A stretch of DNA of 64,000 bases from CAYWNA01 sp964459305 (GTDB lineage: Bacteria > Planctomycetota > Planctomycetia > Pirellulales > Pirellulaceae): assembly GCA_964459305.1 (NCBI GenBank), contig CAYWNA010000001.1:124001-188000 (forward strand). Reading direction: 5' to 3'. The translations under genes and the position numbers were made by a program. A model generated the notes under the pieces. That model was not told the DNA's origin. It did no database searches and was given only the letters and a program-made list of their open reading frames with translations. Shown in pieces: positions 17,099-26,222 of the stretch (within the stretch, counting starts at the first letter, position 1; every line of letters begins with the position of its first letter).

Positions 17099-17182
17099 GT
17101 GGGGCACCATTCCAACGTGCCAGGATCGAATGGACGCAATTCCCCGGCTGACGGGTGTTGGCACGTTGGAAACGTGCCCTAC
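17099..17182. repeat. palindromic repeat, family C
   Basis: Arms about 17100-17121 (TGGGGCACCATTCCAACGTG...) and 17160-17182 (GGCACGTTGGAAACGTGCCC...) pair with a few mismatches around a 38-nt loop. The element occupies the 318-bp space between topA and the ClC gene; the rest of that space shows nothing recognisable. Confidence 0.8.
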
Positions 17183-17350
17183 CGGCTGTTCCGCGGTCTC
17201 CTCCGGGGCTGGTCAAGCGTCGCCGATAGCCTAAACTAGAAAGTTTGGCCTTTGACCATCCCCGCCTTGTCCCCCTAGCCCAGGCACACGGCGCTTGCGG
17301 CAAGACAGGCAAGACACCGGGGATCTCACCGCGGAAAAGCTCACGATCGG

Positions 17351-19285
17351 ATGCGACGCTGGCTATCATACTTGCATAATCAGGTCCTGGCACGACTTGG
17401 ACACGGAGCCATTCCGGCGGGCACGCTGACGATTGTTCTGGCCGCCGTGATCGGCATTCTGGCTGGTTTTGGCGCGGTACTGTTCACTTATCTGATCGAA
17501 ACGGTCAGCCGGCTGAGCTTCGAATCGATCCTCTCGCACGTCCGTGAACACCGCGTATGGTTAGTGGCCCTGTGCGCGTGTCCGGCCCTGGGACTGCTCC
17601 TGGTATCCTGGTTCACGCGGCGCTTCGCTCCGGAAGCGCAGGGCCACGGCGTGCCCGAGGTCATCACGGCCGTGGCGCGCCATGACGGAGTCATCCGGCC
17701 GCGCGTATCGTTGGTGAAAATCCTCGCCAGTGGCTTCTGCATTGGTACGGGGGGCTCCATTGGTCGCGAAGGTCCGATCGTCCAAATCGGCTCGTCGCTT
17801 GGGAGTATGTTCGGGCAGACATTCAAACTGTCTGCCCGAAACATCAAAGTGCTAGTAGCCGCCGGCGCCGCTGCGGGAATCAGTGCCACGTTCAACGCAC
17901 CGCTGGCCGGCGTGATGTTTGCCAGCGAGATCATTCTCGGCAGCTTTGCGGTCGAAAGTCTTACGCCTATCGTCATCGCCAGCGTACTGGCCGACGTCGT
18001 GCAGGTTCACGTTGGCGAGCACCGCTCCCAGGTCGCCTTCCCACACCTCTATCACGCATTCGAGGGCGCTTGGGAGCAACTGCCCTCCCACGTAATTCTG
18101 GGCCTGGTGTGCGGTCTGGCGGCGGTGGGCTTCACCAAGCTGCTTTATGGCGTGGAAGACCTAGGCCAGCGCTGGCTGCCGAAGTGGTGGATGCGGGCGT
18201 TGCTGTTCGGTGGCATCGTCGGTCTCGCGGGCGTGGTGTACCCACTCACGTCACCGGTGATTCATCCGAAGGATGGTGACGATAGCGACCACGCGCAGCA
18301 TGTGGCCGCGCCGCCTTTGTTCGGAGTCGGATACGGCGTGGTGGATCATGCTTTGCATCTGGAAAACGTGAACAAACCTAGTGTAATCGATAAGATTCCC
18401 CAAGGTGAAATGGAGGCAGCCAAGAGCAAAATCATTCAGTTGAATCCATCGCAGATGCTGGCCGAGTTGTGGTGGCTGCTTCCGCTGGCGCTACTCAAGC
18501 CGCTAATGACTAGCCTCACACTGGGTGGCGGTGGTTCCGGCGGCATTTTTGCGCCGTCTCTGTTCCTCGGGGCCACGATCGGTGCCTCGTTCGGATTGGT
18601 GTGCAACTTGCTGATTCCCGAATGGAGCGCCAATCCGGGTGTTTACGCCATCGTGGGCATGGGGGCGGTGGTAGCCGGCACGACGCATGGGGTGTTGAGC
18701 GCGATCTTGATCGTATACGAGATGACCGGCAACTACTACGTGATCCTGCCGATCATGGCAGCTTCGGGGCTGTCTAGCTTGGTAGCCATGTTGATTGACC
18801 CGGAAAGTATCTACCACAAGAAGCTCAGCCGGCGCGGTGAGACGATTGCTCGCGGACAGGATATGCACCGAATGGAGCACATCATGGTGCGGGATGTGAT
18901 GGTCCGTCACTTTCCAGTCGTTAAACACACGGATAACGTCACCGAAATTGTTCGCGTGGCTCAAGCGAATCCTCACATCGAAAGTCTGCCTGTCAAGAAT
19001 GACGAGGACCGGCTAGTCGGCATCATTCGACCCGAGGACTTGCACCGTGTGTTGGACAGCGACATCCCACCGCAACTGGTGAATGCAGAGGACATCGCCT
19101 TGGCAACGCCGCTATCGGTCGAGCCCAGCGAAAACTTGTTAGAGGCCTTGCGCGATTTTGGCACGCGAGATATCGAAACGTTACCCGTCGAGTCGGGCCG
19201 AGGAACGTCAAGACGTTTGGTGGGATTGCTGATGCGGAGCGACGTGATGCGGCGTTATCGCCAAGAAATGCTACGGCGGTCGTAG
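17351..19285 (+). CDS. ClC family chloride channel/exchanger with C-terminal CBS domain pair
   Basis: 644 residues. About ten or more hydrophobic helices cover residues 1-470. The selectivity-filter motifs are present: GTGGSIGREGPIVQIGSSLG (gating Glu in GREGP) and GGGGSGGIFAPSLFLGATIG. A third segment is VVAGTTHGVLSAILIVYEMT. From about residue 515 two CBS domains follow (MVRDVMVRHFPVVKHTDNVT and EDIALATPLSVEPSENLLEA), which in other ClC proteins bind adenine nucleotides and regulate gating. It sits in the inner membrane and moves chloride, possibly coupled to protons. It ends 10 bp from the convergent epimerase-like gene. Confidence 0.95.
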   Translation: MRRWLSYLHNQVLARLGHGAIPAGTLTIVLAAVIGILAGFGAVLFTYLIETVSRLSFESILSHVREHRVWLVALCACPALGLLLVSWFTRRFAPEAQGHGVPEVITAVARHDGVIRPRVSLVKILASGFCIGTGGSIGREGPIVQIGSSLGSMFGQTFKLSARNIKVLVAAGAAAGISATFNAPLAGVMFASEIILGSFAVESLTPIVIASVLADVVQVHVGEHRSQVAFPHLYHAFEGAWEQLPSHVILGLVCGLAAVGFTKLLYGVEDLGQRWLPKWWMRALLFGGIVGLAGVVYPLTSPVIHPKDGDDSDHAQHVAAPPLFGVGYGVVDHALHLENVNKPSVIDKIPQGEMEAAKSKIIQLNPSQMLAELWWLLPLALLKPLMTSLTLGGGGSGGIFAPSLFLGATIGASFGLVCNLLIPEWSANPGVYAIVGMGAVVAGTTHGVLSAILIVYEMTGNYYVILPIMAASGLSSLVAMLIDPESIYHKKLSRRGETIARGQDMHRMEHIMVRDVMVRHFPVVKHTDNVTEIVRVAQANPHIESLPVKNDEDRLVGIIRPEDLHRVLDSDIPPQLVNAEDIALATPLSVEPSENLLEALRDFGTRDIETLPVESGRGTSRRLVGLLMRSDVMRRYRQEMLRRS

Positions 19286-19294
19286 CGCGCCCGC

Positions 19295-20326
19295 TCAGTA
19301 CTTGCCGTCTTGCACCTGGAAATGCGTCGGCTTTCCAAGGCTCTCCCCGCCTTGAACCACCCAGTCTGCGATCCATCGGATCATTTGATCGGCGCCCACC
19401 GTCGCGCCCGCCAACAATTGGTGCCCTGACCTGCCATCGTTCAGAAACGCACTGGGGCCTTCTTCACCGGCAAACTGAACGGGCTTGTTCATCAGGCGGC
19501 CAAATTGCTCGGCAACGTCGCGCACGCGGAGTATTTCCGGGCCGGCGACGTTGATCGTCTTTGCGGGAGTGTCGGTGTGGGCAAGCGCCGCCAGCGACAT
19601 CGCGTTGGCATCGGCCTGCCAAATTACGTTCACTTTCGACATGGTCAAATCGACCGGTCGTCCAGCCAAGACGTCCTGAGCGATATCGTACAACACGCCG
19701 TAACGCAGTTCGGTTGCATAGTTCAGGCGAAGTATCGCGGCCGGCGTGCCGAGCGTAATGCTGAAGTGCTCGCAAACGCGTTCGCGCCCCAACACGCTCA
19801 TGGCGTATTCGCCGACTGGCTGGGGAGGATCGTCTTCTGTTGACCCGCTGCTATCGGCGGGAACCATGGGATACACGTTGCCGCTGGAAAAGGCCACGAT
19901 TCGGCTGTCGTGAAACTTGCGGCACACCATTGCCGGCACGTAACAGTTCATCGCCCACGTCAGCGAAGGGTTCCCAGTAGCCCCGAACTTCATCCCAGCC
20001 ATGAAGATCAAATTAGGGGCAGCCGGCAGTGACTGGATTTGGTCATCCTGCAACAGGTCGCAGGCGATCGTTTCGACACCCCAATCCTCCAACCGGCGCC
20101 GTACGTCTTCGTTGGAGAAGCGCGACACGCCGATCACACGACGCTGGACGCCGGCTTGCTCCGAGGCACGCTTGGCCATCCTCGCCAACGTCGGCCCCAT
20201 CTTGCCACCGACACCCAGCACGAGAATATCACCCTCCAACTCGCCCAACGTCCGGATCGCTAGATCACTGGGACGGCTCAGCAACTCTTCCAAAGCCTCT
20301 ACCGAATTTGGTCCTTCTTGCGACAT
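19295..20326 (-). CDS. NAD-dependent epimerase/dehydratase family protein
   Basis: About 343 residues from ATG 20326 (MSQEGPNSVEALEELLSRPS); another ATG lies at 20341. A Rossmann fold is visible (GDILVLGVGGKMGPTLARMA) with the glycine-rich nucleotide-binding loop. Later there is a short-chain dehydrogenase-like segment (RKFHDSRIVAFSSGNVYPMV) with a Ser and Tyr that could be catalytic, and a sugar-nucleotide-epimerase-like LRLNYATELRYGVLYDIAQD. The substrate cannot be read from sequence. It lies downstream of mraZ in the same direction with about 280 bp between them, so co-transcription is not certain. Confidence 0.8.
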   Translation of the reverse strand: MSQEGPNSVEALEELLSRPSDLAIRTLGELEGDILVLGVGGKMGPTLARMAKRASEQAGVQRRVIGVSRFSNEDVRRRLEDWGVETIACDLLQDDQIQSLPAAPNLIFMAGMKFGATGNPSLTWAMNCYVPAMVCRKFHDSRIVAFSSGNVYPMVPADSSGSTEDDPPQPVGEYAMSVLGRERVCEHFSITLGTPAAILRLNYATELRYGVLYDIAQDVLAGRPVDLTMSKVNVIWQADANAMSLAALAHTDTPAKTINVAGPEILRVRDVAEQFGRLMNKPVQFAGEEGPSAFLNDGRSGHQLLAGATVGADQMIRWIADWVVQGGESLGKPTHFQVQDGKY

Positions 20327-20607
20327 GATCACCTTCCGCAAAACGACGGGGCATCACCCGGATTCAGAAATCTTCCATCGACTCTGCAGTATACAAATCA
20401 AGGCGACCTGCCGCCACAACCAGGAGGTTCAGGGGCCGAATTCGAGTCAGCCGCGACACGGCGGGGGGCTCAGACATACGCCAAGGAAAAAGGGCGTTGT
20501 GCTCGGCCGGTCGAACGAGTTGCGCCTTTTTGGCTCAACGACTGCATCCCTACAACGCAGGCCTGCGGCGCTCGTCATTCCGGGCCGGGCACAAACGCCC
20601 GGTGGTC

Positions 20608-21087
20608 TCAACTGGATAAATTGTCAAACAGACGCCGGAAATCCGGCATACTCTCCTCGATGTACGCAAACCACGCATCGGGCCGCCAGAGCTCGACGCA
20701 TAGGGCCGCCCCGACAACCAACAACTCTCCTGCGGGATCGACTCCAAGGAACTCGCGAAAGCCCTCTGGAATCGACAAGCGGCCCCGGCCGGCCAAACGG
20801 ACTCCTGTGTGACGCGTTGAAAGCAGTCGGCCCAAACTCTGAACATCTTCCACCCGCCCACTCAGCCGACCCGCCTGCATCTTGTCTTGGACCAAGCGAA
20901 CGCCATCGTCCAGCGAAGCCTGCCAGTCCGTAGCGTTCCACAAGCTCAGCGCACCGGCCCGTTCCTTGGCCAGAATGCAGTTGGATCCGTTGGCTGTAAG
21001 CGTTTCGACCAGCTCGGCGGGGATCGACACGCGAAATCGATCGTCCAACACGCGTCGATACTCGCCCAGGATGAACGCTTGTGACAT
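20608..21087 (-). CDS. mraZ: division/cell wall cluster transcriptional repressor MraZ
   Basis: 159 residues with two SpoVT/AbrB-like halves: FILGEYRRVLDDRFRVSIPA near the N-terminus, and RHTGVRLAGRGRLSIPEGFR in the second half. This is the MraZ duplication (each with a D/GxxGRxxIP motif; typical length 140-155). In other bacteria MraZ represses the mra/dcw cell-division cluster by binding repeats upstream of its own gene. Here no mraW, ftsL, mur or fts gene is adjacent, in line with the dispersed division genes of Planctomycetes. I see no convincing repeated operator in the 100 bp upstream, and no clear Shine-Dalgarno precedes the ATG. Confidence 0.9.
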   Translation of the reverse strand: MSQAFILGEYRRVLDDRFRVSIPAELVETLTANGSNCILAKERAGALSLWNATDWQASLDDGVRLVQDKMQAGRLSGRVEDVQSLGRLLSTRHTGVRLAGRGRLSIPEGFREFLGVDPAGELLVVGAALCVELWRPDAWFAYIEESMPDFRRLFDNLSS

Positions 21088-21602
21088 CGGAGGAGGCTAA
21101 TTCCATTGACATGGCCATCCTGGGCTCGATTCCCCACTAACTCCGTTTCTCGTATCTGCACATGGGCATGAAACCCGCGAACTGCCGAAGTCTAACAGAC
21201 CATTCAACTGATGCAACCGGCCTGGACAAAAGTTCGCGATATTTCCTGATTCGCTAGATTCCCCATGACACCCAAAGGCAAGATATTACCTAGTCTCTTT
21301 AAAAACGTCGGTGATTCTGTTTCGTTGAGTTTGCCGCCCCTCGGTTCTGCACTAACTTCTCTCGTGCCTAGGGCGGATCGCCAACAGCCTGAATTCAGCG
21401 GTCGCTGGTATGGAGTTCTCGGCCGTTCCAGCACGAAAGGCGGCTGGGCACGTGCCTTCAGGTCACCCAGCACACGAACCAGTTGTCATAGGTGAACTCG
21501 GCGCAAAGCCAGACAAGAAGCATTCGTCGCGTTTGCGCTGCCAGGGATCAGGCTGCCGTAAGCACAATCTGCGCCAGTAGCTTTCTCGCGGGCCCGCAGC
21601 GC
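21088..21602. other. gene-free interval between uvrC and mraZ
   Basis: About 515 bp without a convincing gene. Short open frames exist on the plus strand (for example 21265-21495), but they have low-complexity, Ser/Arg-rich products typical of spurious frames. It must hold the mraZ promoter, which I cannot pinpoint. Confidence 0.5.
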
Positions 21603-22973
21603 TCACTCGCCGAGGGTCGACTTCGTCCTCAAGATATGGTGGTAATGCTGGGCGAACCGGTGCGCTTCGTCGCGCACATATTGCAGCAGACGCAGGGCAA
21701 ACGAATGCCGGCTCAGCCTAAGCGGCTCGTTCTGTCCCGGCAGAAACAGCTCTTCTTCCCGCTTAGCCAGCGATAGCAGGCCCGGTGGCTCAATATCCTG
21801 CTCGCGAAACGCGGCCAGAGCCGCCTTCAGTTGCCCTTTGCCGCCGTCGATCAACAGGATGTCCGGAAAGACCTCTGATTCATCGTGCAGCCGTCTGTAT
21901 CGCCGGGAGACGACTTCGTGGATGCTGCGGACATCGTCGATGCCTTCCACACCGCGGATTTTGTATCGGCGGTAGCCAGGCTTGAAGGGCAGGCCATCAA
22001 TGAACTGGACGAGACTCGCTACGGTCTGCCCACCGCTCAGGTGCGCGATGTCGACGCCTTCCAGGACGCGCGGCTGGGTCTGCAGCCCCAACACCTTGCG
22101 CAGGCCAGCCAGACCCTTCTTGGGATCCACATAGAACACTTCCGGCTGCGCGTGGGTGTCCAATTCGCCTCGGCGGTCCAGCGTTTGGAGCATGTGAATT
22201 TCGTCCCGCAAAGCGGCGGCCTTTTCGAAGTCCAACGCCGTCGATGCATCTTGCATCTCCACGTTCATCTGTTTGAGCAGCGACTTCTTCTTGCCGTCCA
22301 GGAACATCTGCAGCCGCTTAATGTCGCGGCGGTAGTTCTCCTTATCAATGCGCAAGTTGCAGGGCGCGGTGCATTGATTGATGCTGGCCAACAGGCAAGG
22401 GCGAAACCACTGCCAGCGTTCGTCGTTCTCGTCGATGTCCAACGTGCACGTACGAAACCTGAAGATCTTCTGCAATACCTGCACCGCGCCTCGAAGTGCA
22501 CCAGCGTTGGCAAAAGGGCCGTACAACTTGACACCGCGATCTTTGGGTTCGCGCGTCACCTCGACACGTGGGAAATCCTCGCGCATGGTAATCATGAGGT
22601 ACGGAAAAGTCTTGTCGTCTTTCAGCTCCTTGTTGTACTTGGGCTGGACGTCCTTAATCAGCCGAGCCTCCATCAGCAAGGCGTCGACTTCGCTCTCGCA
22701 CTCCACGCAATCGATGTCGCAAATTTCCGAAATCCAATGCCCCGTGCGCGGCTCGTCGGATGCGCCCTTCAAGAAGTAACTGCCCGCACGAGCACGCAGG
22801 TTCTTGGCTTTCCCCACGTAGATGACGCGACCAGCAGAGTCTTTCATCAGGTAGAGGCCGGGCGTTTGCGGGAATTCACGCGCCTTGGCTGCCGCCCTGC
22901 GAAAGCCAAAATCGTGAGCCGGGTCCGGCCCTTCGAAGTCGGTATCATCCTGCCGTGTGGATTCCGCTGTCAT
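21603..22973 (-). CDS. uvrC: UvrC-type excinuclease lacking the C-terminal helix-hairpin-helix domain
   Basis: 456 residues from ATG 22973. The GIY-YIG domain is intact (TPGLYLMKDSAGRVIYVGKA, KNLRARAGSYF). UvrB-interacting UVR motif: ALDFEKAAALRDEIHMLQTL. The RNase H-like nuclease half has EGVDIAHLSGGQTVASLVQF, DDVRSIHEVVSRRYRR and DEAHRFAQHYHHILRTKSTL, so both incision centres are present. The protein stops at TLGE, exactly where the (HhH)2 domain (normally about 60-100 residues more) should begin, and no HhH-like sequence follows in any frame. It would make dual incisions in nucleotide excision repair with UvrAB. The loss of HhH may be lineage-typical. Confidence 0.9.
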   Translation of the reverse strand: MTAESTRQDDTDFEGPDPAHDFGFRRAAAKAREFPQTPGLYLMKDSAGRVIYVGKAKNLRARAGSYFLKGASDEPRTGHWISEICDIDCVECESEVDALLMEARLIKDVQPKYNKELKDDKTFPYLMITMREDFPRVEVTREPKDRGVKLYGPFANAGALRGAVQVLQKIFRFRTCTLDIDENDERWQWFRPCLLASINQCTAPCNLRIDKENYRRDIKRLQMFLDGKKKSLLKQMNVEMQDASTALDFEKAAALRDEIHMLQTLDRRGELDTHAQPEVFYVDPKKGLAGLRKVLGLQTQPRVLEGVDIAHLSGGQTVASLVQFIDGLPFKPGYRRYKIRGVEGIDDVRSIHEVVSRRYRRLHDESEVFPDILLIDGGKGQLKAALAAFREQDIEPPGLLSLAKREEELFLPGQNEPLRLSRHSFALRLLQYVRDEAHRFAQHYHHILRTKSTLGE

Positions 22974-23266
22974 ATCGCAAGCTCTCCGCCCCAACGACCT
23001 CCCCTTCGAATTCTATCTCCGATGTACGGATTTCAAGCCTGTAGACCGCCGTTTTCCCTGCCGCGTCTGCCACCCGTCGCGCGCAGTGCGTTGAGTGGGC
23101 CAAGCGAACCAGACGAAAAGACGTTGACTTGTGAGTATCGCTTGCCATTCCATCACCAGCGACGCACCGAAAGGCGGAGGGCGGCCCACCAGAAACCGCC
23201 CACCATTCCGAACCGCGCGCATCCGGATTCGACGCACCAGCGTCATCGAATATCAGGGAGGCGGGA

Positions 23267-24016
23267 TCAGTCCTCTCCCAGTTCCGCCATCACCTCGTCC
23301 GGGATGTTGAAATTGGCGGAGACGTTTTGCACGTCGTCGTGGTCGTCGAGCGATTCGACCAGCTTGAGCACCTTTCGTACCTCGTCGGCGCCCAGGTCAA
23401 CGGTATTGCTCGGAATGCGAGTGATCTCCTTGGCTTCGGGTGTCAACTCAGCGTTCTCCAGCGCTTCGTTGACTGCCGAATAGGCGTGAGGATCGCAGGT
23501 CACTTCGAACTTATCCCCTTCTTGCCTCACGTCGTCGGCACCGGCCTCCAGGGCAACCTCCATTAAAGTCTCTTCGTCCATCTGATCGGCGAAGACGAAC
23601 AGGCCTTTGCGTTCAAACATCCAGGCAACGCAGTTGCTCTCTCCGAGCTTGCCGCCGTGAATTTCAAACAGCTTCCTCAGTTCGGGAGCGGTCCGATTGC
23701 GGTTGTCGGTCATGATGTCGCACATCACCGCGACGCCACAGGGACCATAGCCCTCGTACAGCAATTCTTCGACGTTTCCGCCATCAAGCTCACCCGTCCC
23801 CTTTTTGATGGCCCGGGCGATGTTGTCCTTGGGCAGGCTGACCGCCTTTGCATCGTCGATCGCTGTACGCAAGCGGACGTTAGAATCAGGGTCGCCACCG
23901 CCCATTTTTGCCGCCACAATAATCTGCTTGGACAGTTTGCTCCATAACTTTCCGCGTTTGTTGTCGACGAGCGCTTTTTTGTGCTTGATGCCCGCCCAGT
24001 GCGAATGACCGGCCAT
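23267..24016 (-). CDS. yebC: YebC/PmpR family transcriptional/translational regulator
   Basis: 249 residues, the normal length. The N-terminus MAGHSHWAGIKHKKALVDNK is diagnostic, followed by KLSKQIIVAAKMGGGDP, DNIARAIKKGTGELDGGNVE and EGYGPCGVAVMCDIMTDNRN. The family was first described as DNA-binding regulators; members have more recently been linked to translation of difficult peptide sequences (proline-rich stalls). Its position 4 bp after the TPR gene and downstream of infB and rbfA fits a translation role. No signal peptide; cytoplasmic. Confidence 0.97.
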   Translation of the reverse strand: MAGHSHWAGIKHKKALVDNKRGKLWSKLSKQIIVAAKMGGGDPDSNVRLRTAIDDAKAVSLPKDNIARAIKKGTGELDGGNVEELLYEGYGPCGVAVMCDIMTDNRNRTAPELRKLFEIHGGKLGESNCVAWMFERKGLFVFADQMDEETLMEVALEAGADDVRQEGDKFEVTCDPHAYSAVNEALENAELTPEAKEITRIPSNTVDLGADEVRKVLKLVESLDDHDDVQNVSANFNIPDEVMAELGED

Positions 24017-24020
24017 GATG

Positions 24021-26222
24021 CTATTTCTCGTGTTTCTTGATTTTGTCCTGGGTGATTTTCCGTCTTCTGCTATCTTTGTTTTTTCCGAAGGACTCGGCCG
24101 CTTGACGCCAAGTCTGAATGGCCTTCTCGCGTTGGTCGGCCTTGAGATAGGCGTCTCCGAGGTGATCCAGAATAACGCCGTCCGGGTCCTCGGCGAACGA
24201 GACGGCCTTCTCGAGCTCTTTCACGGCCTCCTGATAGCGCCCCAACTGGTAGTAGGCCCACCCGAGGCTGTCGACATAGGCGACGTTTTCTGAATCGCCG
24301 TCCACGGCCCGACCAATCATGTCCAGCGCGCGGTTCAGGTTCTTGCCTTGTTCCGTCCACAGATAACCCAAATCGTTCAATGCGCCGATGTCCTCTGGGA
24401 ACTCATCCAGAACCTGCTCCAGCCGCTCTTCGGCCTCAGCCATCCTATCCAACTCGACGCAGATGTTGGACAAGATCAGCCGCGCATCGCGCAACTCGTC
24501 ACGGATCTGTATGGAGTCGTGCTTGTCGTCGAATTCCTTGAGCAGCGCCAGGTAATGTTTCTCGGCATCCGCGTAGCGTCTGGCATAGTACAACACCCAT
24601 CCCGGTTGTGCCTGGATACGCGGTGATTCGGTATGGTCGGCCGCCGCCTCTTTGGCGATCTTGATCGCATCGCCGGTCTTCCCAGCGAGCGCCAATGCAC
24701 GTATCAGGTAGAATTGGCAGACATCTTCGCGCTCGTCGGCGACTTTCTCGTCGAGGGCCCGGCGGAACACCGCTGCGGCGCGCTCGTACTGTTTCGCCAA
24801 CAGCATTTCGAGTCCCCAACTCAGCATGACCTGGGACTTGGAGGACTCCTCCGTCGCCTGGATCGAAATATCGAAGAACTCGTCGGCCACGTCATATTGC
24901 TCGTCTCCCAGCGCCAACCAAGCCGCGGCCAGCGGTACGCCCGCCCCGACCTTGTCGCCATCCTGGTCGAGTCGCTTGCGCGCCACGGCAATCAGTTTGT
25001 CGATCAAGCCGTTATCTGCCTCCAGCTTCTCGGCGGCCTCTCCGAGGGGTCCAATCGATCCGGCCAGCGCGACGCCTTCGGCCAGCGTCTCGATCAACTC
25101 GTCATGCCGGCCTTGCTGCTGGTAGACCTCGATCAGGCCTTCGTATACTTCGAGGGACGGTTTCAACTTGGCGAGTTCGTCCAGCAGTTTCTCGGCTTCA
25201 GCCCAACGTTGGTTCTTGCGATGCAGTTGTGCCAAGAAGTAGATCAAAGGCGCGTTCGACGCGTCGGCCTTCAGCAACTCCTGGAGCTGAGACTGCAGTT
25301 GCTGTTTTGCCTTACCCTCATCCTCAATGGTTTTCTCCAAGAGGTCTGCCAGAAGCTGATAGGGTTCCGTCCCTGCCACGTTCAGTTTCGCATGAAGGTA
25401 GCCGTCCAACTGCCGCAATGCTTCCTTTGTCTTGCCACGTTCGGCCGCAACCCGTGCCAAGTGAAAAGCGAGCAGCCCGTCATTCTCTTGGGCTTCGTTG
25501 GCCTTTTTGAACATCGCCGCCGCTTCGCCGTGCCGACCCGCTTGCAGAAAGCTCTCGGCCAGCAACTGGTAGGTGCGATCGGCTTGGCCAAGCACCATCT
25601 TTTGCAGTGACTCGTTTTGCGACAGTCGTTCGGGGTTCTCTAGAGCCTCACGGACGTGGACGAAGGAATCGGCGGACTTCGCGGACTCCTTAGTCAGAAA
25701 GTAAAGGCGCCCCAGTTCGAAATGCAGCAGCACGGACCCGACGTCCAGGTCTTCCTCGTCGCGCGACGTTGCTTTCTTGGCGAGCAATGCCTTTTCGTAC
25801 AGGTGAATCGCGCCCTGCCAGTCCTTCTGATCGTTGAGCCAACCGGCCAGGCGCAGCAGCAGCGGGTATCCGATCTCTGTTCGCTCGGCAGCCAACAAGG
25901 CGTACCGTGCCGTCTCATCGCGACGGCGCAAGCGATGCGCCAGGAACACGATTTCCGGCAAGATCGAAACGGCCTCAGGATGGTATCGCCATGCCCGCTG
26001 GTAGCGTCGCAGTGCGCCAGAAAAATCGCGGCGTTTCAGGAGCACGCGGCCATGTGCGTAGAATGCAGTGGAAGCCAACTTGGCCGCATCCTCTTCGCTA
26101 CGTAAACGCTTCGGGGCCAGCGGGCTCAGCGGCTCATCGAACGAGGATGGCGGTTCGAGCCCGTCGGCTGGAACCACCGGCGGCTCGGATGCCGCAATGA
26201 AGAATGCAAGAACGTAGAGCAT
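24021..26222 (-). CDS. secreted or periplasmic TPR repeat protein
   Basis: 733 residues from ATG 26222 (MLYVLAFFIAASEPPVVPAD), a short signal-peptide-like start. The remainder consists of many tetratricopeptide-like helix pairs, for example YAHGRVLLKRRDFSGALRRY, IHLYEKALLAKKA, ALNDLGYLWTEQGKNLNRAL and YVDSLGWAYYQLGRYQEAVK. The protein ends in a Lys/Arg-rich tail (RRRKITQDKIKKHEK). TPR arrays act as protein-docking scaffolds; no enzymatic domain is visible. The ATG overlaps the upstream TGA by one base (TGATG), so it is translationally coupled to the Nth-like gene and precedes yebC. Confidence 0.85.
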   Translation of the reverse strand: MLYVLAFFIAASEPPVVPADGLEPPSSFDEPLSPLAPKRLRSEEDAAKLASTAFYAHGRVLLKRRDFSGALRRYQRAWRYHPEAVSILPEIVFLAHRLRRRDETARYALLAAERTEIGYPLLLRLAGWLNDQKDWQGAIHLYEKALLAKKATSRDEEDLDVGSVLLHFELGRLYFLTKESAKSADSFVHVREALENPERLSQNESLQKMVLGQADRTYQLLAESFLQAGRHGEAAAMFKKANEAQENDGLLAFHLARVAAERGKTKEALRQLDGYLHAKLNVAGTEPYQLLADLLEKTIEDEGKAKQQLQSQLQELLKADASNAPLIYFLAQLHRKNQRWAEAEKLLDELAKLKPSLEVYEGLIEVYQQQGRHDELIETLAEGVALAGSIGPLGEAAEKLEADNGLIDKLIAVARKRLDQDGDKVGAGVPLAAAWLALGDEQYDVADEFFDISIQATEESSKSQVMLSWGLEMLLAKQYERAAAVFRRALDEKVADEREDVCQFYLIRALALAGKTGDAIKIAKEAAADHTESPRIQAQPGWVLYYARRYADAEKHYLALLKEFDDKHDSIQIRDELRDARLILSNICVELDRMAEAEERLEQVLDEFPEDIGALNDLGYLWTEQGKNLNRALDMIGRAVDGDSENVAYVDSLGWAYYQLGRYQEAVKELEKAVSFAEDPDGVILDHLGDAYLKADQREKAIQTWRQAAESFGKNKDSRRRKITQDKIKKHEK

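Noticed and set aside
21115..21140. Sequence resembling a tRNA T-arm (GGGCTCGATTCCCCA)
   Set aside because: The stem does not form five pairs and no acceptor, D or anticodon arms can be placed around it.
22974..23266. Small Arg-rich open frames between uvrC and yebC
   Set aside because: No recognisable domain and compositions typical of noncoding GC-rich DNA; left unannotated.
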